64,000 nt of DNA from Anthoceros angustus (GCA_010909165.1 MU008217.1:1-64000), one strand, 5' to 3'. Positions 21,601-33,745 are shown, numbered from the stretch's first letter. Notes: a model not told the origin generated them from the letters alone. A program made the numbers and translations.

Positions 21601-22445
21601 CAACAAACCACTTCTTGTTCTTCTTCATCTTCTTCATCTTCTTCATCTTCTTCATCTTCTTCTCTTCTTCTTGTTCTTCTTGTTCTTCTTGTTAGGCTTT
21701 CCTAAGGTGCAAGCGGCAATTAGGAGACCCCAATACTTTAGTGTAGATGAGACCATCCAATTTGTACACCTTTGACATAAAGAACTACTCATCATATTAT
21801 GATTTCAAGGATGAGCAATTTTACCGAGCACTTATTGTTTGATAGATGTTCACGAGGTGGAGCGTGGCGAGGATGAGCAATTTTACCGAGCACTTATTGT
21901 TTGATAGATGTTCACGAGGTGGAGCGTGGCGAGGATGAGCAATTTTACCGAGCACTTATTGTTTGATAGATGTTCACGAGGTGGAGCGTGGCGAGGATGA
22001 GCAATTTTACCGCAATCTATGTAGTTGCCATATTTCAATCCTATGACGAAGATCCGTCCTTAGTGGACTTGAATAAATTTCTTCTTCTTCATCTTCTTCA
22101 TCTTCTTCTTCATCTTCTTCATTTGTTCTTCTTGTTCTTCTTGTTCTTCTTGTTCTTCTTGTTCTTCTTCCTCTTCATCTTCTTCTTGTTAGGCTTTCCT
22201 AAGGTGCAAGCGGCAATTAGGAGACCCCAATACTTTAGTGTAGATGAGACCATCCAATTTGTACACCTTTGACATAAAGAACTACTCATCATATTATGAT
22301 TTCAAGGATGAGCAATTTTACCGAGCACTTATTGTTTGATAGATGTTCACGAGGTGGAGCGTGGCGAGGATGAGCAATTTTACCGCAATCTATGTAGTTG
22401 CCATATTTCAATCCTATGACGAAGATCCGTCCTTAGTGGACTTGA
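21601..22445. repeat. CTT tract, two VQ copies, HINGE-rich P35, two F blocks
   Basis: CTT (21,615-21,690) is dominated by catcttctt words. VQ is at about 21,690 and 22,187. P35 plus HINGE occurs three times in tandem at 21,820-22,003, a period of about 67 bp, which is a new higher-order repeat. F blocks are at 22,004 and 22,379. Confidence 0.82.
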
Positions 22446-23060
22446 ATAAATTTCTTCTTCATTTGTTCTTCTTCATCTTCTTCATTTGTTCTTCTTCTCT
22501 TCTTCTTCCTCTTCATCTTCTTCATTTGTTCTTCTTGTTCTTCTTCTCTTCTTCTTCTTCTTGTTCTTCTTCTTCATTTGTTCTTCTTGTTCTTCTTCTT
22601 CCTCTTCATCTTCTTCTTCATCTTCTTCTTCTTGTTCTTCTTCTCTTCTTCTTGTTCTTCTTCATTTGTTCTTCTTCATTTGTTCTTCTTCCTCTTCATC
22701 TTCTTCTTGTTCTTCTTGTTAGGCTTTCCTAAGGTGCAAGCGGCAATTAGGAGACCCCAATACTTTAGTGTAGATGAGACCATCCAATTTGTACACCTTT
22801 GACATAAAGAACTACTCATCATATTATGATTTCAAGGATGATTTCAAGGATGATTTCAAGGATGATTTCAAGGATGATTTCAAGGATGATTTCAAGGATG
22901 AGCAATTTTACCGAGCACTTATTGTTTGATAGATGTTCAATTTTATACACCACTTATTGTTTGATAGATGTTCAATTTTACCTTTGCATTCGTCTAGACC
23001 ATTTTACCGAGCACTTATTGTTTGATAGATGTTCAATTTATGGACCACTTATTGTTTGAT
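22446..23060. repeat. Complex CTT tract, VQ, FKD x6, P35/X30
   Basis: The tract 22,446-22,720 mixes catttgttc, ttgttcttc and cctcttcat words and is nearly repeated at 23,550-23,820, together with the VQ and FKD that follow. This gives a segmental duplication at an offset of about 1.1 kb. The many overlapping frames here are low-complexity. Confidence 0.85.
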
Positions 23061-23545
23061 CGCGAGGAATTCATTATTGCTTGGTCGCGAGGAATTCATT
23101 ATTGCTTGGTCGCGAGGAATTCATTATTGCTTGGATGTTTGTGCTCTATAATGTATTTAAAATTGGTCAATATGGATTATTTTTCACTAGCATAGTAAAT
23201 AAAAATTATTTATGTATGCTATTCTTTGCAACAACAAAGAAACATACAACCATATTACATACATATGGTGACCGCCACCGTGGTCCTTTGCCTTAAGCTT
23301 GATCAAGTCATCCACATTCTTTTATTGAGCTTGATCAAGTCATGCTTATTCTTTTATTGAGCTTGATCAAGTCATGCTTATTCTTTTATTGAGCTTGATC
23401 AAGTCATCAAGACTCAATTTGCCTTCCTTAGCAGCGGTTTCATGCATGTGGTGACCGCCACCGTGGTCCTTTGCCTTAAGCTTGATCAAGTCATCAAGAC
23501 TCAATTTGCCTTCCTTAGCAGCGGTTCCATACATATCGGCCCTTC
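23061..23545. repeat. R25 x3, G/T hybrid, L32 and L87
   Basis: P35 enters R25 at tgtttgatcgcgagg, with only tgat/tggt similarity at the join. Three R25 words (23,059-23,132), the G/T hybrid, three L32 words and two L87 copies follow. The second L87 exits through tacatatcggccc to the CTT tract. Confidence 0.82.
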
Positions 23546-24475
23546 TTGTTCTTCTTGTTCTTCTTCATCTTCTTCATTTGTTCTTCTTCTCTTCTTCTTC
23601 CTCTTCATCTTCTTCATTTGTTCTTCTTGTTCTTCTTCTCTTCTTCTTCTTGTTCTTCTTCTTCTTCATTTGTTCTTCTTGTTCTTCTTCTTCCTCTTCA
23701 TCTTCTTCTTCATCTTCTTCTTCTTGTTCTTCTTCTCTTCTTCTTGTTCTTCTTCATTTGTTCTTCTTCATTTGTTCTTCTTCTCTTCATCTTCTTCTTG
23801 TTCTTCTTGTTCTTCTTGTTAGGCTTTCCTAAGGTGCAAGCGGCAATTAGGAGACCCCAATACTTTAGTGTAGATGAGACCATCCAATTTGTACACCTTT
23901 GACATAAAGAACTACTCATCATATTATGATTTCAAGGATGATTTCAAGGATGATTTCAAGGATGATTTCAAGGATGATTTCAAGGATGATTTCAAGGATG
24001 AGCAATTTTACCGAGCACTTATTGTTTGATAGATGTTCAATTTTATAGACCACTTATTGTTTGATAGATGTTCAATTTTACCTTTGCATTCGTCTAGACC
24101 ATTTTACCGAGCACTTATTGTTTGATAGATGTTCAATTTTACCTTTGCATTCGTCTAGACCATTTTACCGAGCACTTATTGTTTGATAGATGTTCAATTT
24201 TACCGAGCACTTATTGTTTGATAGATGTTCAATTTTACCTTTGCATTCGTCTAGACCATTTTACCGACCACTTATTGTTTGATAGATGTTCAATTTTACC
24301 GCAATCTATGTAGTTGCCATATTTCAATCCTATGACGAAGATCCGTCCTTAGTGGACTTGAATAAATTTCTTCTTCATTTGTTCTTCTTGTTCTTCTTCA
24401 TTTGTTCTTCTTGTTCTTCTTGTTCTTCTTCATCTTCTTCTCTTCTTCTTGTTTCCACCTTTAAATTTGCATACT
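23546..24475. repeat. Duplicated CTT tract, VQ, FKD, P35/X30, F
   Basis: Second copy of the 22.45-23.0 kb composite. FKD has about six words (23,930-24,000), and the P35 array includes four X30 links (24,080-24,290). F at 24,297 starts a shorter CTT tract (24,370-24,450) that ends in gtttccacctttaaa and thereby enters ST. Confidence 0.84.
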
Positions 24476-25090
24476 AAATTGTGCTAACATGAAGTCTTGC
24501 GATATGCAATCTCGCATCACTTGACCATGGTACACATCTAGCTCCGCATCCAAGACCTCTGCACTTTTGACTATGGCGGAGGTCGTTGGCTACCTCCTCT
24601 TCCTATAACATGTGCCGCCACACTCCCATTTGGGGTCGTTGGCTACCTCCTCTTCCTATAACATGTGCCGCCACACTCCCATTTGGGGTCGTTGGTTTGC
24701 CATCAAGATCAAACAACAAAGAAACATACAACCATATTACATACATATCGGCCCTTCTTGTTCTTCTTCCTCTTCATCTTCTTCTCTTCTTCTCTTCTTC
24801 TTCATTTGTTCTTCTTCATTTGTTCTTCTTCCTCTTCATCTTCTTCTTGTTCTTCTTCTTCCTCTTCCTATAACATGTGCCGCCACACTCCCATTTGGGG
24901 TCGTTGGCTACCTCCTCTTCCTATAACATGTGCCGCCACACTCCCATTTGGGGTCGTTGGCTACCTCCTCTTCCTATAACATGTGCCGCCACACTCCCAT
25001 TTGGGGTCGTTGGTTTGCCATCAAGATCAAACAACAAAAATTAAGGCATAATAAAGCAAAAAAAGAATAAAACATAAAACAAAACCTTGG
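24451..25090. repeat. ST and C53 tandem arrays (2 and 3 copies)
   Basis: ST is followed by two C53 words (24,592-24,700), a T end, a CTT tract (24,752-24,870) and three more C53 words. The word ggctacctcc at 24,906 and 24,959 gives a 53-bp period. A DA A-rich fragment (25,030-25,085) closes the zone. The CTT-to-C53 composite is nearly repeated at 28,330-28,610. Confidence 0.87.
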
Positions 25091-25745
25091 AGGTTAAGTA
25101 GGGTGCGATTCGTCTTGCTACACCACTTATTGTTTGATAGATGTTCAATTTTACCTTTGCATTCGTCTAGACCATTTTACCGAGCACTTATTGTTTGATA
25201 GATGTTCAATTTTACCTTTGCATTCGTCCGCATTGGATGACGAGCACCGCCACGCCTTGCTTTCTTTTATTGAGCTTGATCAAGTCATCAAGACTCAATT
25301 TGCCTTCCTTAGCAGCAGCGGTTCCATACATATGGTGACCGCCACCGTGGTCCTTTGCCTTAAGCTTGATCAAGTCATGCTTATTCTTTTTATTGAGCTT
25401 GATCAAGTCATCAAGACTCAATTTGCCTTCCTTAGCAGCAGCGGTTTCATGCATGTGGTGACCGCCGCCGTGGCCCTTTGCCTTAAGCTTGATCAAGTCA
25501 TCCACATTCTTTTTATTGAGCTTGATCAAGTCATCAAGACTTAGATGACCACAACGTTGTCTTAGGTCCTCGAGCAACTCATAATTATTGCTTGGTCGCG
25601 AGGAATTCATTATTGCTTGGATGTTTGTGCTCTATAATGTATTTAAAATTGGTCAATATGGATTATTTTTGTGAAAATATATTCAACCGTGGTGGTTGCT
25701 CTCAATATCCTAGGCAAATCAATTGTTAACCGTTGCAAGGATGAG
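25091..25745. repeat. K end, P35/X30, L87 array with best frame, G
   Basis: This zone resembles the canonical K-L87-G order. L87 copies here are longer (gcagcagcgg, tctttttatt) and keep one minus-strand frame throughout. One copy carries substitutions (accgccgccgtggcc for accgccaccgtggtcc). G with a single R25 word is complete. Confidence 0.86.
25212..25610 (-). pseudogene. Minus-strand repeat ORF with SLDDLIKLNKKN motifs
   Basis: A 132-codon frame reads three SLDDLIKLNK motifs, separated by a DLIKLKAK(D/G)HGGGHH stretch and a TAAAKEGKL end, in an approximately 41-residue higher-order repeat. It stays open here because tctttttatt and gcagcagcgg keep the period a multiple of three; in most other copies one-base losses break it. 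SLDDLIKLNK resembles the UAP56-binding motif of ALY/REF- and UIF-type mRNA export factors (known family motif of the form SLDDIIKLNR). That resemblance is short and may be chance. The start methionine lies in G and the stop in unrelated words, so this is at most a decayed exon remnant. Confidence 0.3.
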
Positions 25746-26520
25746 CAATTTTACCGACCACTTATTGTTTGATAGATGTTCAATTTTACCGACCACTTAT
25801 TGTTTGATAGATGTTCAATTTTATAGACCACTTATTGTTTGATAGATGTTCAATTTATGGACCACTTATTGTTTGATAGATGTTCAATTTTATAGACCAC
25901 TTATTGTTTGATAGATGTTCAATTTTACCGACCACTTATTGTTTGATAGATGTTCAATTTTACCGAGCACTTATTGTTTGATAGATGTTCAATTTTATAG
26001 ACCACTTATTGTTTGATAGATGTTCAATTTTACCGAGCACTTATTGTTTGATAGATGTTCAATTTTATACACCACTTATTGTTTGATAGATGTTCAATTT
26101 ATGGACCACTTATTGTTTGATAGATGTTCAATTTTATACACCACTTATTGTTTGATAGATGTTCAATTTTATAGATGACCACAACGTTGTCTTAGGTCCT
26201 CGAGCAACTCAACCAACCACTTAGATGATGGCTCCTTTATAGATGACCTTGAATACTAGATACTATACAGGATATTTGATATTTCCTTTCTAGCATCTTC
26301 AAATTGTTTTCTTGTGATAGGTACTATAAATGGATATTTGATATTTCCTTTATGGCACGTTCAAGTTGTTTTCTTGTAATACATACTATTAATGGATATA
26401 TGATATTTCCTTTCTAGCATCTTCAAATTGTTTTCTTGTGGTAGCGATATTATATTTATATTTGGTATTTTCTTTTGTGGTATCTTTTGAATTTCTTCTT
26501 CATTTGTTCTTCTTCTTGTT
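25746..26520. repeat. P35 array (12 copies) and TAIL with Y62
   Basis: The order begins accga, accga, ataga, atgga, ataga as in macro-units. The last word passes through tttataga into gatgaccacaacg (26,165) and then ctcaaccaacc of TAIL. Three Y62 copies follow. TAIL breaks off at ttttgaatttcttc into CTT. One of the most canonical passages in the mosaic. Confidence 0.86.
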
Positions 26521-27090
26521 TCCACCTTTAAATTTGCATACTAAATTGTGCAACTTAATAATTAAGTCTCCTCACTTGCCTTCTTAATGTACAACATGTC
26601 AATTGGAGAACTAAACTACACCAAATGTAAAATTGAAGTTCAAAACCGCCCAATCATATATCGACAAGCTAGGCACAAGTAACACTAAATATGCACAAGT
26701 TCCACTAAGTACTTAAGCATCTAACTGCACACCAAAGTGTGTAGTTACAAACCTTGGAGGTTAAGTAGGGTGCGATTCGTCCGCATTGGATGACGAGCAC
26801 CGCCACGCCTTGCTTTCTTTCATGGGGATGAATTTGTGGTGTTTAGCCCTCGTTCATGCATTTCATTAACATTATTGATTGATTGATTGAAGATTATTTG
26901 TCTTGTTTGAATTTTACCGAGCACTTATTGTTTGATAGATGTTCAATTTATGGACCACTTATTGTTTGATAGATGTTCAATTTTATGTTGAAGCTCACGA
27001 TGGCCTCCCAAAACTGCTTCTTACTAAGGGCTGTCCATGGCATTCAAAACCTTCATCAAAAGGAGCCATTCGTATATCTAGTTTCATGCA
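26521..27090. repeat. ST and TAIL pieces, K, S, P35, HEAD fragment
   Basis: A short ST word joins ctaaattgtgcaacttaa of TAIL. That continues to ctacaccaaatg and enters K through ccaaatgtaaaa. S and two P35 words follow. At 26,983 ttttatgttgaagctcac opens a ~100-bp HEAD fragment, which leaves at ctagtttcatgcat exactly as in unit 3 (10,154). Confidence 0.8.
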
Positions 27091-27665
27091 TGTGGTGACC
27101 GCCACCGTGGTCCTTTGCCTTAAGCTTGATCAAGTCATCAAGACTCAATTTGCCTTCCTTAGCAGCGGTTTCATGCATGTGGTGACCGCCACCGTGGTCC
27201 TTTGCCTTAAGCTTGATCAAGTCATCCACATTCTTTTATTGAGCTTGATCAAGTCATCCACATTCTTTTATTGAGCTTGATCAAGTCATCCACATTCTTT
27301 TATTGAGCTTGATCAAGTCATCCACATTCTTTTATTGAGCTTGATCAAGTCATCCACATTCTTTTATTGAGCTTGATCAAGTCATCCACATTCTTTTATT
27401 GAGCTTGATCAAGTCATCCACATTCTTTTATTGAGCTTGATCAAGTCATCAAGACTCAATTTGCCTTCCTTAGCAGCGGTTTCATGCATGTGGTGACCGC
27501 CACCGTGGTCCTTTGCCTTAAGCTTGATCAAGTCATCAAGACTCAATTTGCCTTCCTTAGCAGCGGTTTCATGCATGTGGTGACCGCCACCGTGGTCCTT
27601 TGCCTTAAGCTTGATCAAGTCATCCACATTCTTTTATTGAGCTTGATCAAGTCATCAAGACTTAG
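27091..27665. repeat. L87 copies and L32 run (8 words)
   Basis: Two L87 copies, then L32 words all ending in catccac at 32-bp spacing (ttcttttatt at 27,231 and 27,263, and on to about 27,425), and two more L87 copies. The uniform catccac end suggests a recent expansion of one word. The minus frame is kept in the second L87 pair (27,409-27,627). Confidence 0.88.
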
Positions 27666-28200
27666 ATGACCACAACGTTGTCTTAGGTCCTCGAGCAACT
27701 CATAATTATTGCTTGGTCGCGAGGAATTCATTATTGCTTGGTCGCGAGGAATTCATTATTGCTTGGTCGCGAGGAATTCATTATTGCTTGGTCGCGAGGA
27801 ATTCATTATTGCTTGGTCGCGAGGAATTCATTATTGCTTGGTCGCGAGGAATTCATTATTGCTTGGATGTTTGTGCTCTATAATGTATTTAAAATTGGTC
27901 AATATGGATTATTTTTCACTAGCATAGTAAATAAAAATTATTTATGTATGCTATTCTTTGCAACAACAAAATCCAAATGTAAAATTGAAGTTCAAAACCG
28001 CCCAATCATATATCGACAAGCTAGGGCACAAGTAACACTAAATATGCACAAGTTCCACTAAGTACTTAAGCATCTAACTTTGTGGTATCTTTGAATTTTA
28101 CCGAGCACTTATTGTTTGATAGATGTTCAATTTTACGAGCACTTATTGTTTGATAGATGTTCACGAGGTGGAGCGTGGCGAGGATGAGCAACAACAAACC
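27666..28200. repeat. G with R25 x6, G/T hybrid, K, P35
   Basis: Six R25 copies (27,714-27,865) at exactly 25 bp. As 25 is not a multiple of three, the frames cycle through GREEFIIAW, SRGIHYCL and VARNSLL. G then turns into T, then K (27,966-28,075), then a jump to tttgtggtatctttg of TAIL and two P35 words with HINGE. Confidence 0.88.
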
Positions 28201-28905
28201 ACTTCTTGTTCTTCTTCATCTTCTTCTTCATTTGTTCTTCTTGTTCTTCTTCCTCTTCATCTTCTTCTTGTTCTTCTTCCTCTTCATCTTCTTCATTTGT
28301 TCTTCTTCTTGTTCTTCTTCATTTGTTCTTCTTCCTCTTCATCTTCTTCTTCTTCTTCTTCTTCTTCCTCTTCATCTTCTTCATCTTCTTCATTTGTTCT
28401 TCTTCATTTGTTCTTCTTCCTCTTCATCTTCTTCTTGTTCTTCTTCTTCCTCTTCCTATAACATGTGCCGCCACACTCCCATTTGGGGTCGTTGGCTACC
28501 TCCTCTTCCTATAACATGTGCCGCCACACTCCCATTTGGGGTCGTTGGCTACCTCCTCTTCCTATAACATGTGCCGCCACACTCCCATTTGGGGTCGTTG
28601 GTTTGCCGCTTGTATTATCATTCGCATATCAATTGCCTCAATGGTCATTGGTTTGCCATCAAGATCAAACAACAAACCACTTCTTGTTTCCACCTTTAAA
28701 ATTTGCATACTAAATTGTGCTAACATGAAGTCTTGCGATATGCAATCTCGCATCACTTGACCATGGTACACATCTAGCTCCGCATCCAAGACCTCTGCAC
28801 TTTTGACTATGGCGGAGGTCGTTGGCTACCTCCTCTTCCTATAACATGTGCCGCCACACTCCCATTTGGGGTCGTTGGTTTGCCATCAAGATCAAACAAC
28901 AAACC
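28201..28905. repeat. Complex CTT tract, C53 x3, C50, ST
   Basis: The tract (28,205-28,455) combines catttgttc and cctcttcat words and enters C53 through cctcttcctataac. Three C53 copies, one C50 word and catcaagatcaaacaac follow, then ST twice with one C53. The joint acaacaaaccacttcttg is used at each return. Confidence 0.84.
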
Positions 28906-29300
28906 ACTTCTTGTTCTTCTTCATCTTCTTCTTGTTCTTCTTCATCTTCTTCTTGTTTCCACCTTTAAAATTTGCATACTAAATTGTGCTAACATGAAGT
29001 CTTGCGATATGCAATCTCGCATCACTTGACCATGGTACACATCTAGCTCCGCATCCAAGACCTCTGCACTTTTGACTATGGCGGAGGTCGTTGGTTTGCC
29101 ATCAAGATCAAACAACAAAGAAACATACAACCATATTACATACATATGGTGACCGCCACCGTGGTCCTTTGCCTTAAGCTTGATCAAGTCATCAAGACTC
29201 AATTTGCCTTCCTTAGCAGCGGTTTCATGCATGTGGTGACCGCCACCGTGGTCCTTTGCCTTAAGCTTGATCAAGTCATCCACATTCTTTTATTGAGCTT
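28906..29300. repeat. CTT word, ST, T end, L87
   Basis: A short CTT tract (28,912-28,955) leads to ST (28,957-29,115). ST joins T at caacaaagaaacatac and then two L87 copies with an open minus frame (28,942-29,283). No gene is inferred. Confidence 0.82.
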
Positions 29301-29660
29301 GATCAAGTCATCAAGACTTAGATGACCACAACGTTGTCTTAGGTCCTCGAGCAACTCATAATTATTGCTTGGTCGCGAGGAATTCATTATTGCTTGGTCG
29401 CGAGGAATTCATTATTGCTTGGTCGCGAGGAATTCATTATTGCTTGGTCGCGAGGAATTCATTATTGCTTGGTCGCGAGGAATTCATTATTGCTTGGTCG
29501 CGAGGAATTCATTATTGCTTGGATGTTTGTGCTCTATAATGTATTTAAAATTGGTCAATATGGATTATTTTTGTGAAAATATATTCAACCGTGGTGGTTG
29601 CTCTCAATATCCTAGGCAAATCAATTGTTAACCGTTGCAAGGATGAGCAATTTTACCGAG
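29301..29660. repeat. G with R25 x6
   Basis: The second six-copy R25 run (about 29,369-29,521), followed by the complete gtgaaaatatattc half of G. A third six-copy run with the same flanks is at 37,080-37,230, which suggests the whole G-R25x6 unit was duplicated. Confidence 0.9.
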
Positions 29661-30150
29661 CACTTATTGTTTGATAGATGTTCTAATTGTTTTCTTGTAA
29701 TACATACTATTAATGGATATTTGATATTTCCTTTATGGCACGTTCAAGTTGTTTTCTTGTAATACATACTATTAATGGATATTTGATATTTCCTTTATGG
29801 CACGTTCAAGTTGTTTTCTTGTAATACATACTATTAATGGATATTTGATATTTCCTTTCCAGATGTTCTAATTGTTTTCTTGTGATAGGTACTATAAATG
29901 GATATTTGATATTTCCTTTCCAGATGTTCTAATTGTTTTCTTGTTCTTCTTCTTCCTCTTCATCTTCTTCATCTTCTTCTCTTCATCTTCTTCATTTGTT
30001 CTTCTTGTTCTTCTTCATTTGTTCTTCTTCATTTGTTCTTCTTCATTTGTTCTTCTTCTTACAGTTATTAATTGTATTTAGAAAACTATGAAACTTCTTC
30101 ATCTTCTTCATCTTCTTCATCTTCTTCATCTTCTTCATCTTCTTCTTGTT
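29661..30150. repeat. Y62 array, CTT, T piece
   Basis: P35 enters Y62 through gatgttctaattg. About four Y62 copies (29,685-29,945) follow at 61-62 bp, two with gcacgttcaag and two with ccagatgttctaa ends. Then come CTT (29,944-30,058), a T word (acagttattaattg) that stops at aaacttcttca, and (catctt)n. Confidence 0.86.
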
Positions 30151-30790
30151 CTTCTTCCTCTTCCTATAACATGTGCCGCCACACTCCCATTTGGGGTCGT
30201 TGGTTTGCCATCAAGATCAAACAACAAACCACTTCTTGTTTCCACCTTTAAAATTTGCATACTAAATTGTGCTAACATGAAGTCTTGCGATATGCAATCT
30301 CGCATCACTTGACCATGGTACACATCTAGCTCCGCATCCAAGACCTCTGCACTTTTGACTATGGCGGAGGTCGTTGGTTTGCCGCTTGTATTATCATTCG
30401 CATATCAATTGCCTCAATGGTCATTGGTTTGCCGCTTGTATTATCATTCGCATATCAATTGCCTCAATGGTCATTGGTTTGCCGCTTGTATTATCATTCG
30501 CATATCAATTGCCTCAATGGTCATTGGTTTGCCATCAAGATCAAACAACAAACCACTTCTTGTTTCCACCTTTAAAATTTGCATACTAAATTGTGCTAAC
30601 ATGAAGTCTTGCGATATGCAATCTCGCATCACTTGACCATGGTACACATCTAGCTCCGCATCCAAGACCTCTGCACTTTTGACTATGGCGGAGGTCGTTG
30701 GCTACCTCCTCTTCCTATAACATGTGCCGCCACACTCCCATTTGGGGGTCGTTGGTTTGCCATCAAGATCAAACAACAAACCACTTCTTG
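30151..30790. repeat. C53, ST, C50 x3, ST, C53
   Basis: C53 and ST are followed by three C50 copies at exactly 50 bp (30,377-30,535), then ST and a C53 with one extra g (tttgggggtcg). The catcaagatcaaacaac end connects each block to the next, as at 28.7 kb. Confidence 0.86.
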
Positions 30791-32290
30791 TTCTTCTTGT
30801 TAGGCTTTCCTAAGGTGCAAGCGGCAATTAGGAGACCCCAATACTTTAGTGTAGATGAGACCATCCAATTTGTACACCTTTGACATAAAGAACTACTCAT
30901 CATATTATGATTTCAAGGATGAGCAACAACAAACCACTTCTTGTTCTTCTTCTTCTCTTCTTCTTCTCTTCTTCTTGTTAGGCTTTCCTAAGGTGCAAGC
31001 GGCAATTAGGAGACCCCAATACTTTAGTGTAGATGAGACCATCCAATTTGTACACCTTTGACATAAAGAACTACTCATCATATTATGATTTCAAGGATGA
31101 GCAACAACAAACCACTTCTTGTTAGGCTTTCCTAAGGTGCAAGCGGCAATTAGGAGACCCCAATACTTTAGTGTAGATGAGACCATCCAATTTGTACACC
31201 TTTGACATAAAGAACTACTCATCATATTATGATTTCAAGGATGATTTCAAGGATGAGCAATTTTACCGAGCACTTATTGTTTGATAGATGTTCAATTTTA
31301 CCGACCACTTATTGTTTGATAGATGTTCACGAGGTGGAGCGTGGCGAGGATGAGCAATTTTACCGAGCACTTATTGTTTGATAGATGTTCACGAGGTGGA
31401 GCGTGGCGAGGATGAGCAACTTAACAAACCACTTCTTGTTAGGCTTTCCTAAGGTGCAAGCGGCAATTAGGAGACCCCAATACTTTAGTGTAGATGAGAC
31501 CATCCAATTTGTACACCTTTGACATAAAGAACTACTCATCATATTATGATTTCAAGGATGAGCAATTTTACGAGCACTTATTGTTTGATAGATGTTCAAT
31601 TTTACCGAGCACTTATTGTTTGATAGATGTTCAATTTTACCGACCACTTATTGTTTGATAGATGTTCAATTTTACCGAGCACTTATTGTTTGATAGATGT
31701 TCACGAGGTGGAGCGTGGCGAGGATGAGCAACTTAACAAACCACTTCTTGTTCTTCTTCATTTGTTCTTCTTGTTAGGCTTTCCTAAGGTGCAAGCGGCA
31801 ATTAGGAGACCCCAATACTTTAGTGTAGATGAGACCATCCAATTTGTACACCTTTGACATAAAGAACTACTCATCATATTATGATTTCAAGGATGATTTC
31901 AAGGATGATTTCAAGGATGAGCAACTTAACAAACCACTTCTTGTTCTTCTTCTTGTTAGGCTTTCCTAAGGTGCAAGCGGCAATTAGGAGACCCCAATAC
32001 TTTAGTGTAGATGAGACCATCCAATTTGTACACCTTTGACATAAAGAACTACTCATCATATTATGATTTCAAGGATGATTTCAAGGATGATTTCAAGGAT
32101 GATTTCAAGGATGAGCAACAACAAACCACTTCTTGTTCTTCTTGTTCTTCTTGTTAGGCTTTCCTAAGGTGCAAGCGGCAATTAGGAGACCCCAATACTT
32201 TAGTGTAGATGAGACCATCCAATTTGTACACCTTTGACATAAAGAACTACTCATCATATTATGATTTCAAGGATGAGCAATTTTACCGAG
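30791..32290. repeat. VQ-dense zone (7 copies) with HINGE-rich P35
   Basis: VQ starts at about 30,799, 30,976, 31,121, 31,438, 31,774, 31,955 and 32,153. Between them lie acttaacaaaccacttc or acaacaaaccacttc links, one to four FKD words, and P35 words with HINGE (31,328, 31,388, 31,700). Minus-strand frames around VQ recur because VQ recurs. Confidence 0.85.
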
Positions 32291-33200
32291 CACTTATTGT
32301 TTGATAGATGTTCACGAGGTGGAGCGTGGCGAGGATGAGCAATTTTACGAGCACTTATTGTTTGATAGATGTTCAATTTTACCGACCACTTATTGTTTGA
32401 TAGATGTTCACGAGGTGGAGCGTGGCGAGGATGAGCAATTTTACCTTTGCATTCGTCTAGACCATTTTACCGAGCACTTATTGTTTGATAGATGTTCAAT
32501 TTTACCTTTGCATTCGTCTAGACCATTTTACCGACCACTTATTGTTTGATAGATGTTCACGAGGTGGAGCGTGGCGAGGATGAGCAATTTTACCGAGCAC
32601 TTATTGTTTGATAGATGTTCAATTTTATGGACCACTTATTGTTTGATAGATGTTCACGAGGTGGAGCGTGGCGAGGATGAGCAACAACAAACCACTTCTT
32701 GTTCTTCTTCATCTTCTTCATCTTCTTCATCTTCTTCTTCCTCTTCATCTTCTTCATCTTCTTCTTCATCTTCTTCATTTGTTCTTCTTCTTCTTGTTAG
32801 GCTTTCCTAAGGTGCAAGCGGCAATTAGGAGACCCCAATACTTTAGTGTAGATGAGACCATCCAATTTGTACACCTTTGACATAAAGAACTACTCATCAT
32901 ATTATGATTTCAAGGATGATTTCAAGGATGATTTCAAGGATGATTTCAAGGATGATTTCAAGGATGATTTCAAGGATGATTTCAAGGATGAGCAACTTAA
33001 CAAAACCACTTCTTGTTAGGCTTTCCTAAGGTGCAAGCGGCAATTAGGAGACCCCAATACTTTAGTGTAGATGAGACCATCCAATTTGTACACCTTTGAC
33101 ATAAAGAACTACTCATCATATTATGATTTCAAGGATGATTTCAAGGATGATTTCAAGGATGATTTCAAGGATGATTTCAAGGATGATTTCAAGGATGAGC
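32291..33200. repeat. P35/HINGE, CTT, two VQ with FKD x7 and x6-7
   Basis: HINGE after P35 at 32,308, 32,408, 32,555 and 32,653. A CTT tract made of catcttctt (32,700-32,795). VQ at about 32,795 and 33,015, each with a long FKD run (32,910-32,992 and 33,125-33,200). Confidence 0.85.
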
Positions 33201-33745
33201 AATTTTACCGACCACTTATTGTTTGATAGATGTTCAATTTATGGACCACTTATTGTTTGATAGATGTTCAATTTTATAGACCACTTATTGTTTGATAGAT
33301 GTTCAATTTTATACACCACTTATTGTTTGATAGATGTTCAATTTTACCTTTGCATTCGTCTAGACCATTTTACCGACCACTTATTGTTTGATAGATGTTC
33401 AATTTTACCTTTGCATTCGTCTAGACCATTTTACCGAGCACTTATTGTTTGATAGATGTTCAATTTTACCTTTGCATTCGTCTAGACCATTTTACCGAGC
33501 ACTTATTGTTTGATAGATGTTCAATTTTACCGAGCACTTATTGTTTGATAGATGTTCAATTTTACCTTTGCATTCGTCTAGACCATTTTACCGACCACTT
33601 ATTGTTTGATAGATGTTCTAATTGTTTTCTTGTAATACATACTATTAATGGATATATGATATTTCCTTTATGGCACGTTCAAGTTGTTTTCTTGTGATAG
33701 GTACTATAAATGGATATTTGATATTTCCTTTCTAGCATCTTCTTC
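33201..33745. repeat. P35/X30 array and Y62
   Basis: About nine P35 words, five with X30 links, with variant words accga, atgga, ataga, ataca and accgag. The last P35 enters two Y62 copies (33,615-33,740) through gatgttctaattg. The end ctagcatcttcttcttg joins CTT and VQ. Confidence 0.86.
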
